The notes under the pieces were generated by a model. That model made no database searches. It saw only the letters and a program-made list of their open reading frames with translations, and had not been told where the DNA came from. From Deltaproteobacteria bacterium Ga0077550 (GTDB taxonomy: Bacteria; Myxococcota_A; Polyangia; Nannocystales; Nannocystaceae), in assembly GCA_001464385.1 (NCBI GenBank), contig LNFB01000210.1:84547-148546 (forward strand): a stretch of 64,000 bases of DNA, in the 5' to 3' direction. The number at the start of each line of letters is the position of its first letter. Position 1 is the first letter of the stretch. Shown here in pieces: positions 18,123 through 30,419 of the stretch. The position numbers and the translations under genes were made by a program.

Positions 18123-18298
18123 CGGGAGTACTGCACATCTGTATAGCTCAGCCCCCACCGCGTGCAAGCCCGCGTCGCTCCCCCGTGACACTGTGCAGCG
18201 GTTCGATCGCCACGCCACTGCCCCAGGACCCTGGCCCACGAATCTGGCGTTTCCGCCGCCTCCGCGGGCATCTGTGGTACAGGGACCAGGAAAGCCGC

Positions 18299-19669
18299 AT
18301 GGCCGGTCCGCACGATTTCAGCGAAGCGATCGACCCCGACGCCCTCAAGGTGGTGCGTCGCCTGTTGACCGCCGGTCACGAGGCCTACCTCGTGGGCGGC
18401 TGTGTCCGGGACCTCTATCTGGGCCGGCGTCCGAAGGACTTCGACATCGCGACCAGCGCCACGCCCGAGGCGATCCGCCGGCTGTTCCGCAACAGCCGGG
18501 TCATCGGCCGCCGGTTCAAGCTGGCGCACGTGTTCTTCGGCTCGAAGATCATCGAGACGAGCACGTTCCGGACCGCGCCGCTGTCGACCGGCGAGGACGA
18601 CCCGCTCATCACCCACGACAACGAGTGGGGCAGCGTCGAGGACGACGCGCGGCGCCGCGACTTCACGATCAACGGGCTGTTCTTCGACGTCGAGACCGAG
18701 AAGATCGTCGACTTCGTCGACGGCATGGCCGACCTCGACGCGCGGCTCATCCGGACCATCGGCGATCCGGGCCTGCGCTTCCGCGAGGACCCGGTCCGCA
18801 TGATTCGCGCGGCGAAGTTCGCCGCCCGCCTCGACTTCCAGTTCGAGCCCGAGACCTACGCCGCGCTGCTCGAGGTCGCCCCCGACATCGTCAAGTGCTC
18901 GAAGGCGCGGGTGCTCGAGGAGATCTACAAGCTGCTGCGCAGCGGCTCGGCCCGGCGCAGCTTCGAGCTGCTCCTCGAGATCGGCCTCTTCGAGCACATC
19001 CTCGGGCCCTACCTCCGCCAGTTCGGCGAGCCCGACGTGGCCAAGGCCGCGCTGCTGGCCGCCGCGAAGGGCGACACGGATCCGCTGGAGCCGGCCGCCC
19101 TCTTGTGGCGACTGCTCGGCGCGCTCGACCGCTACATCTCGCAGACCGACGAGGCCGTGATCAACGGCGTGCTGCAGGCGATCCTGTTCGCGCCGATGGT
19201 CGGCCGCGATCTCGCGGCTGGCAACCGCCAGAACCTCGATCGCACGATCGACAACCGCATGGGCGCGGTCGGTGCCGTCCTCGGCATCGCCCGGCGCGAC
19301 CGCGAGCTCGCGCGGCAGATCCTGATGGCGCACCAGCGGCTCATCGAGCCCGCCGGCCGCCGCAAGCGCTCCGCGAGCATGGCCTCGCGGCAGTACTTCC
19401 ACGACGCGCTGGTGTTCCTCGCCGTGTGGGTCGACGCCATCGGCGACGGTCGCAACGAGCTCGCGCAGTGGCAGCGGATGGCCCAGGCCCCCGCCGTGCC
19501 GCCGCCCCAGGGCAACGCGGGCGGCCGCGGTGGCGCGGGCTCGGGCGGTGAACCGGGCGGCGGACGCAAGCGACGACGACGCGGCGGCCGCGGGCGCGGC
19601 ACCGACGAGGCGGCCGCGACCGAGCCGGCGGCCGACGGCGGCCCCGAGGCCCACGCGGACGGCACGTGA
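18299..19669 (+). CDS. pcnB: Poly(A) polymerase I / polynucleotide adenylyltransferase
   Basis: 456 residues from ATG 18299. Class II nucleotidyltransferase head: AYLVGGCVRDLYLG with the GG at residues 33-34, followed by the catalytic KDFDIATSATP (Asp47/Asp49). RRRDFTINGLFFD and G-D-P-x-x-R-F-x-E-D-P-V-R-M-I-R-A-A-K-F-A-A-R-L are the conserved neck motifs. The E-x-x-K-L-L-R-S-G pattern and RRKRSASMASRQYF match poly(A) polymerase rather than CCA-adding enzymes. A basic Arg/Gly-rich C-terminal tail (RKRRRRGGRGRG) is likely RNA-binding. It overlaps the methyltransferase gene by GTGA. Confidence 0.88.
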   Translation: MAGPHDFSEAIDPDALKVVRRLLTAGHEAYLVGGCVRDLYLGRRPKDFDIATSATPEAIRRLFRNSRVIGRRFKLAHVFFGSKIIETSTFRTAPLSTGEDDPLITHDNEWGSVEDDARRRDFTINGLFFDVETEKIVDFVDGMADLDARLIRTIGDPGLRFREDPVRMIRAAKFAARLDFQFEPETYAALLEVAPDIVKCSKARVLEEIYKLLRSGSARRSFELLLEIGLFEHILGPYLRQFGEPDVAKAALLAAAKGDTDPLEPAALLWRLLGALDRYISQTDEAVINGVLQAILFAPMVGRDLAAGNRQNLDRTIDNRMGAVGAVLGIARRDRELARQILMAHQRLIEPAGRRKRSASMASRQYFHDALVFLAVWVDAIGDGRNELAQWQRMAQAPAVPPPQGNAGGRGGAGSGGEPGGGRKRRRRGGRGRGTDEAAATEPAADGGPEAHADGT

Positions 19670-20532
19670 CCCGCGGCTCCGGAAAACGTCCCTCCCCCGC
19701 CGCTGCCCGTACGAGCAAGTCCGACCTGCTCGAGGCGGGGACGCGCGATCACTACCAAGACGCAGCGCTGTACGACTTCGAGTACAGCGACCGGGTCGAG
19801 GACATCCGCCACTACCGTGCGCTCGCGGGCGAGGTCGGTGATGCCATCGACGTCCTCGAGCTCGGCGCGGGGACCGGACGCATCAGCGTCCCGCTGGCCC
19901 GCGATGGGCACCGCGTCACGGCCCTGGACGCCTGCGACCCGATGCTGCAGCGGCTGCGGGACACGCTGGCCCGCATCACCGTCGCGGGCGCCGTCACTCC
20001 GCAGCTCGGGGACATGCGCGCGCTGACGCTGCCCGACGCCGCGTACGACCTGGTCATCGCGCCGTTCAACGCGCTGATGCACCTCTACACGTGGACAGAG
20101 CTGCTGGCCTGCTTCCGCGAGGCGTGCCGGGTGCTGCGCCCCGGCGGCACGTTCGCGTTCGACGTGCAGATGCCCGACCTCGAGTGGTTGCGCTGGGATC
20201 CCGAGGTCCGCCACGCGGTCACGCGCTTCGTCCACCCGGCGACGCGCGAGAAGCTGGTCTACTCGACCAACCACCGCTACGACGCGGCCACGCAGATCTG
20301 TCACATCCGCATCTACTACGACGAAGCGCCGCCGTCGGGGCGACGCTTCGCACCGCCGCCGGTCCCGCGCCGCTTGGTCCACCTGGCCCACCGCCAGATC
20401 TTCCCCGAGGAGCTGCGGATGCTGGTCGCGACCGCAGGCCTCGAGCTCGGCTCGCTGACCGCGGACTTCCGCGGGCGTCCCCTGGCCGACGCCGAGGACT
20501 CGCAGGTCGCCGTCTGCGTCAAACCCCGCTAG
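19666..20532 (+). CDS. Class I SAM-dependent methyltransferase
   Basis: 288 residues, GTG start overlapping the pcnB stop. Motif I DVLELGAGTGRISVPLA binds SAM. The acidic residue after strand 2 is in VTALDACDPML; motif post-I GDMRAL and L-R-P-G-G-T-F-A-F-D follow. The long insertion after residue 150 (YYDEAPPSGRRF region) is a substrate-specific part. Target unknown. Coupling to pcnB hints at an RNA-related substrate but nothing in the sequence proves it. Confidence 0.85.
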   Translation: MTRGSGKRPSPAAARTSKSDLLEAGTRDHYQDAALYDFEYSDRVEDIRHYRALAGEVGDAIDVLELGAGTGRISVPLARDGHRVTALDACDPMLQRLRDTLARITVAGAVTPQLGDMRALTLPDAAYDLVIAPFNALMHLYTWTELLACFREACRVLRPGGTFAFDVQMPDLEWLRWDPEVRHAVTRFVHPATREKLVYSTNHRYDAATQICHIRIYYDEAPPSGRRFAPPPVPRRLVHLAHRQIFPEELRMLVATAGLELGSLTADFRGRPLADAEDSQVAVCVKPR

Positions 20533-20646
20533 AGGCCCGCGGCGCACCGCGGCGCGCCGTCGACGGGGACCCGGGAACTTGTGCCGCGCCGCCCTCGTCT
20601 GCTGCGGGGCGTGGTCAGCGACAATCGCCCTGCTAGTCTCGTCGGA

Positions 20647-22815
20647 GTGGCTCGACGCGTCCGCACCCCAGCGCCCCGCGACGGCGGCCACAGCCGATCG
20701 AGCGCCCGGGCGCGTGGCTGGGCGATCGCGCTGGGCCTCGGCCTCGGCCTCGGCGCCGCGCGCCCGGCCGCGGCCGATCAGCTCGACGCCGAGATCGGCG
20801 AGGACGAGCGCGGCTACAACCCGGTGCAGGAGCTCTCCTACGAGGCGATCCTCGAGCCGGGCGATCAGGGGACGCACAGCGCGACGCTGCGGCTGCGGGT
20901 CGCGCTGCACAACGGCAGCGGCAGCCCCCGCGACGCGGTGCACACCCTGGCGATCCCGGACGGGGCCGAGCTCGCCGGCCTCGCCATCGCGCGCGACGGG
21001 GTGTGGCGACCGGGCAAGCCCACCGGCGTGATGCCCGAGGCGGGGCAGCGCGACGCCGGCACGATCTGGGCCCGCACCATCGAGCCGCTGCACGCCCGCG
21101 ATCAGGCCGCCGCCGAGATCATCGCGTTCGGCATCGACGGCGAGTCGACCGTGCAGGTCGAGCTCGAGCTCCGCGTGTTCCCGATGCTCCGCAACGGCCG
21201 ATGGGAGCTCGACCTGCCCTCGCACGGCCCGCAGAGCCCTCAGCTCGCCGCCGAGCGCCGCGTGCTGGTCCGCGGCGTCGCAGGCGGTCGCGGGTTCTGG
21301 GTCGACGATCGCAGCAACGGCACCGAGCCGGCCATGGTGACCGATGCGCTCGACACCGTGACCGTCGCGTGGCCCGCCCGCATCGCCGAGCCGGGGGCCC
21401 TGCTCGCGCGCTACGAGGTCGCCCCGGGCCCGCCGGGCTTCGACGACGGCCGCTTCCGCGTGATCCTCCGCGCAGGCACCACGCCGGCGAAGCTCCCCGA
21501 TCACGTCACGTTCGTCATCGATCGCTCGCGGAGCACGGCGGCGCTGATGCACCGCGAGGCGAGCCGCGTGATCGCGGGGCTGCTCGCCGCGCTGCCCGCG
21601 GACGCCACCTTCGACGCGATCGGCTTCGCTCGCACGGCCAAGCCGCTGCTCGACGACGGCGCGACGCGGCACGGGGTGCGCGACATGGCTGCCCGTGCGC
21701 GGCTCGCCGGGATCCTCGACGCGAACGTGCGCGAGCAGGGCACCGACCTCGCCGCCGCGCTCGCGCTCGCGGCCGAGCGCGCCGCCGATCACCACGCGCG
21801 CCGCAGCATGATCGTCGTGCTCACCGACGGCATGCTGCCCGCCAGCCTCGACGCGACCTCCCTGCGCGACGCCTTCGAGCGGGCCGCGGGGCGCCATCGC
21901 CCCGAGCTGTTGTTCGTGGTCGACGATCCGCTGTTCTCCCAGCACGGCCTGTCGGCGACGCACCCGGTGGCCGCCGCAGCGGCGGCACTCGGCGCGCGCA
22001 TCAGCCTCGAGACGCTGGCGCAGGTCCCCGACGACGACGTCCTGCGGTTGCTCGCCGCGCCGCGCGTGCTCGGTGGCCTCGCGCTCGATCTGCCGGCCAA
22101 CATGGTCCTCGACGATCCGCTCCCCGAGGGGTTGGTGTCCGGCAACGCGCTGGTGCTCCGCGGTCACTACACCGGCAAGGCCACCAAGCACCTCGGCGTC
22201 CGCGGCCGCGCCGGCGGACGCGTCGTCGAGCGCAAGGTCAAGGCCAGCGTCGGGCCCGCGCAGGCCGAGGCCTTCGTCGCCTCGACCGGCGGCACCCTCG
22301 ATGTCGCGCTCGCCGAGGGGCTGGTGCGACCGATGTGGCTGCGCGCGCGTCAGCAGCGTCTGGCCCGCGAAGGCGTCGCGCAGGCGGGCCGGGGCCAGGA
22401 GCGCAAGGGCTTCCTCGACGAGAAGATCTTCCGCAACTACATCACCACGCGCGTCCTGCCGCGCGCGCGCGTCTGCTACAACCGCGCGCTCGCCCGCGCG
22501 GGCGATCAGGGCGGACGGGTCGTGCTCGAGATGGAGGTCGGCAAGGGTGAGGTCATCCGCGCCGGCGTCCGCGACACCTCCCTCGTCCGCACCGGCGACG
22601 CGCCCCTGCTCGACTGCCTCACCGAGGCCGCGTGGGCCCTCGACGTGCCCGCGGCCAAGATGGACGAGAAGGTCTACATCGTCCGCTACCCGCTGCGCCT
22701 CGTCGCCCCGATCGAGGGCAAGCACGCCGGCCGCGTCGACGTGATCGACAAGGACCTGCTCGAGATCCTGCTCGCGCAGCCGATCGTGCCGCAGCCGCGA
22801 CGCACGTCGGACTAG
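20647..22815 (+). CDS. Secreted VIT/von Willebrand A protein with AgmX-type C-terminal domain
   Basis: 722 residues from GTG 20647 (no ATG precedes it in a sensible position). Twin-basic n-region and signal peptide end near ARPAAADQ. Residues about 50-200 form a VIT-like domain. The vWA domain has a complete MIDAS: DRSRS (Asp292, Ser294, Ser296), GTDL and LTDG. The C-terminal ~120 residues (IFRNYITTRVLPRARVCYNR and GGRVVLEMEVGKGEV, then LLDCLTEAAWALDVP) match the AgmX/PglI domain known from gliding motility and envelope proteins of myxobacteria. Likely periplasmic adhesion or assembly role. Its stop and that of the opposing MFS gene share the same CTAG. Confidence 0.82.
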   Translation: MARRVRTPAPRDGGHSRSSARARGWAIALGLGLGLGAARPAAADQLDAEIGEDERGYNPVQELSYEAILEPGDQGTHSATLRLRVALHNGSGSPRDAVHTLAIPDGAELAGLAIARDGVWRPGKPTGVMPEAGQRDAGTIWARTIEPLHARDQAAAEIIAFGIDGESTVQVELELRVFPMLRNGRWELDLPSHGPQSPQLAAERRVLVRGVAGGRGFWVDDRSNGTEPAMVTDALDTVTVAWPARIAEPGALLARYEVAPGPPGFDDGRFRVILRAGTTPAKLPDHVTFVIDRSRSTAALMHREASRVIAGLLAALPADATFDAIGFARTAKPLLDDGATRHGVRDMAARARLAGILDANVREQGTDLAAALALAAERAADHHARRSMIVVLTDGMLPASLDATSLRDAFERAAGRHRPELLFVVDDPLFSQHGLSATHPVAAAAAALGARISLETLAQVPDDDVLRLLAAPRVLGGLALDLPANMVLDDPLPEGLVSGNALVLRGHYTGKATKHLGVRGRAGGRVVERKVKASVGPAQAEAFVASTGGTLDVALAEGLVRPMWLRARQQRLAREGVAQAGRGQERKGFLDEKIFRNYITTRVLPRARVCYNRALARAGDQGGRVVLEMEVGKGEVIRAGVRDTSLVRTGDAPLLDCLTEAAWALDVPAAKMDEKVYIVRYPLRLVAPIEGKHAGRVDVIDKDLLEILLAQPIVPQPRRTSD

Positions 22816-24050
22816 CGCGGCGGCACCTCTATCCGCGGCGAGACGAGCACGAGCACGCCGATCGCCACGGCCGCGGCGGCGAACATCGGCGCACCCGGGG
22901 CGACGCGCTCGAACAGCACGCCGGCGACCGCGGGGCCGAAGATCCGCGCGAGCGCGGACGCCGACTGGATCACACCGAGGTTCAGGCCCTGGTCCTCCGC
23001 GCTCGACATCCGGCTCACCAGCGCGCTGGTCACCGGGCTGACCAGGCCGTTGCCGGTCGCGAGCATCGCCGCGCCGAGCACCATCGGTGGCACCGAAGCC
23101 GCGGCCCCGATGACGAGGAGGCCGGCGGACTGGACGAGCATGCCGACGACGAGCGTTCGCTTCTCACCGAAGCGCCGCACCATTCGCCCGAGGAGCACCG
23201 CCTGGGAGAACGTGATGCAGGCCCCGATCAGCGAGAACAGGTAGCCGGTGTCGCGCGCGGTCCAGCCGAGGCGCGCCTCGGTCAGCAGCGCGAACGTCGA
23301 CTCCATGGCGGAGAACGCGAGGAAGAAGCCGAAGCTGACGACACAGAGCGCGCCCAGCGAGGTGCCGCGGAGCTCGGCCATCCGCGCCACGCCGGACCAC
23401 GGCGACAGGCGCCGCGGCGGCCCGGCGCGCTGCGGCGCTCGGCTCTCGGGCAGCCACCACACCGCCATCGCGAAGTTGATCGCGGCGAGGCCCGCCGCGC
23501 AGAAGAACGGCAGCTCCGGGAGGGCTTCGGTGGACAACAGGCCCCCCACCGCGGGGCCCAGCACGAAGCCGATCCCCACCGCGGAGCCCATCATGCCCAT
23601 GTAGCGGGCGCGATCGGCCGCGGGCACCCGATCGGCGATGTACGCGTTCGCAGTCGAGACGTTGGCGTTCGCGGTGCCACTCACGAGTCGCGCCAAGAAC
23701 ACCATCCACAGCGTGGACGCGAAGCCGAGCACCAGCATCGAGAGACACGATCCGGCGATCGACACCAGCATGATCGGTCGGCGCCCGTGCACGTCGCTGA
23801 GTCGCCCGAGCACGGGCGACATCACGAACTGCGCCAGCGAGAACGTGGTCGCGAGCAAGGCGACGACCGCAGGCGAGGCGCCGTGCTCGGTGGCATAGAA
23901 CGGCAGCACCGGGATGACGATCCCGAAGCCGAACAGGTCGAGGAACAGCGTCAGCCAGATGGTCGCGAAGGCGCGCATCGGGACCGGCGGCGGCGCCGAC
24001 CCGACAGGCGCCTGCGGGGCCCCGCCACCCTGGTCGCCGCTGGTCTGCAT
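22812..24050 (-). CDS. MFS transporter, DHA1 (TetA-like) drug-efflux type
   Basis: 412 residues from ATG 24050. Twelve hydrophobic segments are inferred. Motif A GRLSDVHGRRP lies in loop 2-3, LDLFGFGIVIPVLPFYA in TM1 and R-Y-M-G-M-M-G-S-A-V-G-I-G-F-V-L-G-P-A-V-G-G in TM5 (motif C, G-x8-G-P-x2-G-G). These are hallmarks of drug:H+ antiporters such as TetA. Substrate unknown. A Gly/Pro/Ala N-terminal extension of about 25 residues is unusual. It is divergent from the Rieske oxygenase gene with only 35 bases between starts, so the promoters overlap. Confidence 0.88.
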   Translation of the reverse strand: MQTSGDQGGGAPQAPVGSAPPPVPMRAFATIWLTLFLDLFGFGIVIPVLPFYATEHGASPAVVALLATTFSLAQFVMSPVLGRLSDVHGRRPIMLVSIAGSCLSMLVLGFASTLWMVFLARLVSGTANANVSTANAYIADRVPAADRARYMGMMGSAVGIGFVLGPAVGGLLSTEALPELPFFCAAGLAAINFAMAVWWLPESRAPQRAGPPRRLSPWSGVARMAELRGTSLGALCVVSFGFFLAFSAMESTFALLTEARLGWTARDTGYLFSLIGACITFSQAVLLGRMVRRFGEKRTLVVGMLVQSAGLLVIGAAASVPPMVLGAAMLATGNGLVSPVTSALVSRMSSAEDQGLNLGVIQSASALARIFGPAVAGVLFERVAPGAPMFAAAAVAIGVLVLVSPRIEVPPR

Positions 24051-24085
24051 CGTCCGCGCGCAATGGTATAGAAGGTCGCCGGTCC

Positions 24086-25168
24086 ATGCATACGTTCGAG
24101 ATCGACCCGGACATCCGCCGCGCCCACATGCCGCCCTCGGGTCTGTATCACGACGCTGCATGGTTCGCGTCGGTGGTCGAGCGCGTGCTGCTCCGGGCGT
24201 GGCACGGGATCCCCCACGAGGTCGTGCCCGCGGCGCCGGCCCACCTCGCACCGTGGGTCATGCTGCCGGGCTGTGTCGACGAACCGCTGCTGATGACGCG
24301 CGACGAGGGCGGCGCGCTCCACCTCGTCTCGAACGTCTGCACGCACCGCGGCAACCTCCTGGTCGACCGCGCATGCGCGGGCAAGCAGGTGCGTTGCGGC
24401 TACCACGGCCGCCGCTTCGCCCTCGACGGGCGCATGCTCTCGATGCCCGAATTCGAGGGCGTACACGGGTTTCCCGGGCCGAGCGACCACCTGCCCCGGG
24501 TCGCCCGCGCGCAGTGGACTCCGCTGCAGTTCGCGGCGCTCGATCCGGCGGTGGACGCCGAGGCGCTCTTCGCCCCGCTCACCGAGCGACTGTCGTTCCT
24601 GCCGATGGACGCGCTGCGCTTCTGCCCCGAGCGCAGCCGCGACTACCACGTGTCGGCGAACTGGGCGCTGTACTGCGACAACTACCTCGAGGGCTTCCAC
24701 ATCCCGTACGTTCACCCCGGGCTCAACCGCGCCCTCGACTATGCGTCGTACCGCACCGAAGTGTTGCCCCACGGGGTCTTGCAGATCGGCACCGCCAACG
24801 ATGGCGACGCCGCGTTCGACCTACCTCCGGGTCACCCCGATCACGGCCAGCGCATCGCCGGCTACTACTTCTTCCTGTTCCCGACCACGATGATCAACGC
24901 GTACCCGTGGGGGCTCTCGGTGAACTTCGTCCAGCCGCTCGGTCCGTCGTCGTGCCGCGTGCTGTACCAGACCTGGGTCGCCGACGAATCGAAGCTCGAC
25001 CGCGGCGCCGGCTCGGGGCTCGATCAGGTCGAGCTCGAGGACGAGCAGGTGGTCGAGCGGGTGGCCCGGGGCGTGCGGGCTCGGCTGTACGACCGCGGCC
25101 GCTACTCGCCGACCCGCGAGACGGGGACCCACCACTTCCATCGCCTGCTCGCGGACGCGCTGGGCTGA
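24086..25168 (+). CDS. Rieske-type ring-hydroxylating oxygenase, alpha-subunit-like
   Basis: 360 residues. The Rieske [2Fe-2S] motif is complete: CTHRG (Cys85, His87) and CGYHGRRF (Cys104, His107). The mononuclear iron site appears as NYLEGFHIPYVH (His205, His210) in the catalytic SRPBCC domain. This is a single-protein oxygenase architecture like choline monooxygenase or aromatic dioxygenase alpha subunits. No beta subunit, ferredoxin or reductase gene is adjacent, so electrons come from elsewhere. Substrate unknown. Shares its promoter region with the divergent MFS exporter. Confidence 0.88.
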   Translation: MHTFEIDPDIRRAHMPPSGLYHDAAWFASVVERVLLRAWHGIPHEVVPAAPAHLAPWVMLPGCVDEPLLMTRDEGGALHLVSNVCTHRGNLLVDRACAGKQVRCGYHGRRFALDGRMLSMPEFEGVHGFPGPSDHLPRVARAQWTPLQFAALDPAVDAEALFAPLTERLSFLPMDALRFCPERSRDYHVSANWALYCDNYLEGFHIPYVHPGLNRALDYASYRTEVLPHGVLQIGTANDGDAAFDLPPGHPDHGQRIAGYYFFLFPTTMINAYPWGLSVNFVQPLGPSSCRVLYQTWVADESKLDRGAGSGLDQVELEDEQVVERVARGVRARLYDRGRYSPTRETGTHHFHRLLADALG

Positions 25169-25341
25169 CGCCGCCTGCGTCCCGCACGGGACGGCGAATT
25201 CGCGACAGCACGGCGACTTCGCAATCGCCCGGCCGCGTCGCGCATCGGCCCGGGGATGAAGCGAACCCCGCCCTCCTCGTGGAGACCTCCCGCCGCCGGC
25301 GCGGGACCCGCTCCGGGCGCCCGAGCTGCTACCCTCCATCG

Positions 25342-25961
25342 GTGGACGACGCGGCGCTGGTGCACGCATGGCGGAGTGGCGACGCGTCGGCGGGCGAGCG
25401 CCTCGTCGAGCGGCACTTCTCCGCGGTGTACGGGTTCTTCCGGCACAAGATCGGCAGCGACGTCGAAGACCTCGTGCAGCGGACGTTCCTGCGCTGCGTG
25501 GAGGCGCGCGACGCCTTCCGCGGCGAGTCGAGCTTCCGCACCTACCTGTTCGCGATCGCCCGCAACGAGCTGTTCGGCCACTACCGGCGACGCGGGCTCG
25601 ACGTCGATCCCGACGCGACCGCGAGCGGGGTGCTCGACGCCGTCGCCGGACCCGCGAGCGCGATCGATGCGCGGCGCGAGCACCGGCTCCTCGTCCGCGC
25701 GCTGCGAGGCCTCGCCCTCGACGACCAGATCGCGCTCGAGCTGATGTACTTCGAGGAGCTCACCGGACCGGAGATCGCGGTCGTGCTCGGCGTGCCCGAG
25801 GGCACGGCCCGCACCCGCCTGCGCCGCGCCCGGCTCGCGCTCGAGCGCAGCCTCGCCGAGCTCGACGCGTCGGGCGAGGGCATGCGCGCCACGACGGACG
25901 ACATCGAGCGCTGGGCAGGGGCGATGCGTGAGGCGATGCGGGCCGAGCGAGCGGCGCGGCG

Positions 25962-25965
<4 letters not shown>
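25342..25965 (+). CDS. RNA polymerase sigma-70 family (ECF-like) factor, coupled to kinase
   Basis: 207 residues from GTG 25342. Sigma-2 has FRHKIGSDVEDLVQRTFLRC and TYLFAIARNELFGHYRRRG. Sigma-4 has T-G-P-E-I-A-V-V-L-G-V-P-E-G-T-A-R-T-R-L-R-R-A-R. A tail (TTDDIERWAGAMREAMRAE) extends past sigma-4, like that in the factors at 4053 and 60993. The stop overlaps the kinase ATG by four bases, so factor and kinase are made together. No anti-sigma gene is present. Regulation by the adjacent kinase is the most economical inference. Confidence 0.9.
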
Positions 25966-28631
<2,666 letters not shown>

Positions 28632-28650
28632 CGCGCACGGAGTCGAACCG

Positions 28651-30363
28651 TCAGATCTTCTTGCGCGGCCGCGGCAGGCCGTACGCGTCGAGCCGCTTGA
28701 TCAGCGTCCGCCGGGCGATGCCGAGGAGCTTGGCGGCCTCGGTCTGGTTGCCCTGCACCCGGTCGAGCGCGGCGATGATGCGGGTGCGCTCGGCCTCCTG
28801 GAAGTGCTCGCGGACCTCTCGCAGCGGCGGCAGGGGCTCGGCCGGCGGCAGCGACCGCTCCTGGCTCGGCGTCGCGAAGGTCGCGGTGAGCTTCTCGGCC
28901 GGGAGGTGCGCGGGCGTGATCTCGTCGCCGTCGCACAGCAACACCGCGCGACGCACCGTGTTGCGGAGCTCGCGGACGTTGCCCGGCCACGGGTAGCCGT
29001 ACAGCAGCGCGAGGGCATCGCGGCTCAACATCGGGGTCTCGGCGCGGCCGGCGAAGCGCACGGCCTCGGCGACGAAGCGCTCGCACAGCGGCTCGATCTC
29101 CGCGGGTCGACGGCGCAGCGGCGGTACGGTGAGCGTGATGCCGTCGAGCCGGAAGTAGAGGTCCTCGCGGAACTCGCCGTCGGCGACGGCGGCCTCGATG
29201 TCGCGGTTGGTGATGGCGACGATCCGGAGGTCCAGCGAGGCATCGTTGGCGTCGAGCAGCCCGACCAGACGCGCCTGGACGTCGAGCCCGAGGGCGCAGA
29301 CCTCGTCGAGCAGCACCGTGCCGCCGCGGCTGGCGACCAACGCCCCCTCGGTGCCGTCACCGCCGAACAGCACCGTCGCCGCGCGATCGGCCGGCAGCGC
29401 GGCGCAGTCGATCCGGCGCATCGGGCGATCGGCGCGGCCGCTGCGGCGGTGGAGCTCCTCGGCGAGCACCTCCTTGCCGACGCCGGTCTCGCCGACGACG
29501 AGCACGTGGATCCGCGACGGGGCGATGCGCTCGGCGAGGCGGTACAGCTCGCGCGTGCTGGCGTCGGCGATGACCGGCCCTGCGTCGCCGTCGTCGTCGT
29601 CCTCGATCTCGCCGTCGACCGCCCGCGAGGCCGCCCGGGTGACGAGCTCGTCGCACGTCGTACCATCGATGGGATACGCCGCCGCGGCCACCCGCACGCG
29701 CACGCGATCGTCGGCGAGCCCGGCGACCAGCCGCTTGACCACGGCGTCCGCCTGGGCCTCGTCGGCCCCGATCAGCAGGACCTGGTACTCGCCCGGGACG
29801 TAGCGCGCGACGACGTCGAGGTCGGGCAGCAGCGCCACGAGCCTGCGCTCCACCACGGCTGCGGCGGTCTTGGGCTGGCAGACGATGTGGACCAGGGCGA
29901 AGCTGCCGGGGTGCCGCGAGCACCGGCGACACTCCTCCTCGATGCGCGCCTCGAGGTAGTCGTAGTTCCACAGCCGCCGCGAGCCCGACTCGACCACGCG
30001 CTCGAGGACCATCAGCGTGGTCGAGCCGATGCGGATCGGATCGCCGGGCAGCAGCGTGGTCACCGAGCGCGGCTCGAGCTTGCGATCGCCGACCCAGCTC
30101 CCGTTGGAGCTGCCGAGATCCTCGAGCGACAGGGCCTCGGCGACGTGGAGCACGAGGTGGTGCCGCGAGATCTCCGGATCGTCGATCGGTACGAGGTTCT
30201 CGCTCGAGCGCCCGATCGTGAGCCGGCCGGTCGCCGCCAGGGGATAGCTGGCGTGGAAGCCCTCGCCCAGCACCTGCAGCGTGCGCCGCCCGCCAGCCAC
30301 CCGCCCGCTCCGGGTGCGTCGTACCGTGGCCGGCGGGAGGTCGTCGCGCTGATGATCCGTCAC
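28651..30363 (-). CDS. FHA / GGDEF-like / AAA+ / Fis-HTH transcriptional regulator
   Basis: 570 residues from GTG 30363. FHA domain at about 30-120 (GRSSENLVPI, SRHH, LGSSNGS) binds phosphothreonine. Residues about 133-245 look like a degenerate GGDEF domain: PGEY replaces GGDEF, so no cyclase activity is expected. AAA+ domain: Walker A GETGVGKE at 291-298, Walker B GGTVLLDE at 347-354, YFRL and W-P-G-N-V-R-E-L-R-N. The GAFTGA loop that contacts sigma-54 is missing and the segment is shortened (LFGGDGTEGALVASRGG). A C-terminal Fis-type HTH (NQTEAAKLLGIARRTLIKRL) binds DNA. It lies downstream of two kinases on the same strand, a natural phospho-input. Confidence 0.9.
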   Translation of the reverse strand: MTDHQRDDLPPATVRRTRSGRVAGGRRTLQVLGEGFHASYPLAATGRLTIGRSSENLVPIDDPEISRHHLVLHVAEALSLEDLGSSNGSWVGDRKLEPRSVTTLLPGDPIRIGSTTLMVLERVVESGSRRLWNYDYLEARIEEECRRCSRHPGSFALVHIVCQPKTAAAVVERRLVALLPDLDVVARYVPGEYQVLLIGADEAQADAVVKRLVAGLADDRVRVRVAAAAYPIDGTTCDELVTRAASRAVDGEIEDDDDGDAGPVIADASTRELYRLAERIAPSRIHVLVVGETGVGKEVLAEELHRRSGRADRPMRRIDCAALPADRAATVLFGGDGTEGALVASRGGTVLLDEVCALGLDVQARLVGLLDANDASLDLRIVAITNRDIEAAVADGEFREDLYFRLDGITLTVPPLRRRPAEIEPLCERFVAEAVRFAGRAETPMLSRDALALLYGYPWPGNVRELRNTVRRAVLLCDGDEITPAHLPAEKLTATFATPSQERSLPPAEPLPPLREVREHFQEAERTRIIAALDRVQGNQTEAAKLLGIARRTLIKRLDAYGLPRPRKKI

Positions 30364-30419
30364 CAGCCTCGACGATAGCGCACGGGCTGCGCCTTGGGGG
30401 AGCCTCGGGCGTCCACGCC

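Noticed and set aside
18185..18298. Upstream GTG start for pcnB
   Set aside because: The extra 38 residues have no family similarity; ATG 18299 starts the core just before the nucleotidyltransferase motif.
19132..22725. 1197-residue minus-strand ORF
   Set aside because: Antisense of pcnB, the methyltransferase and the vWA protein, all of which carry recognised motifs in the plus strand.
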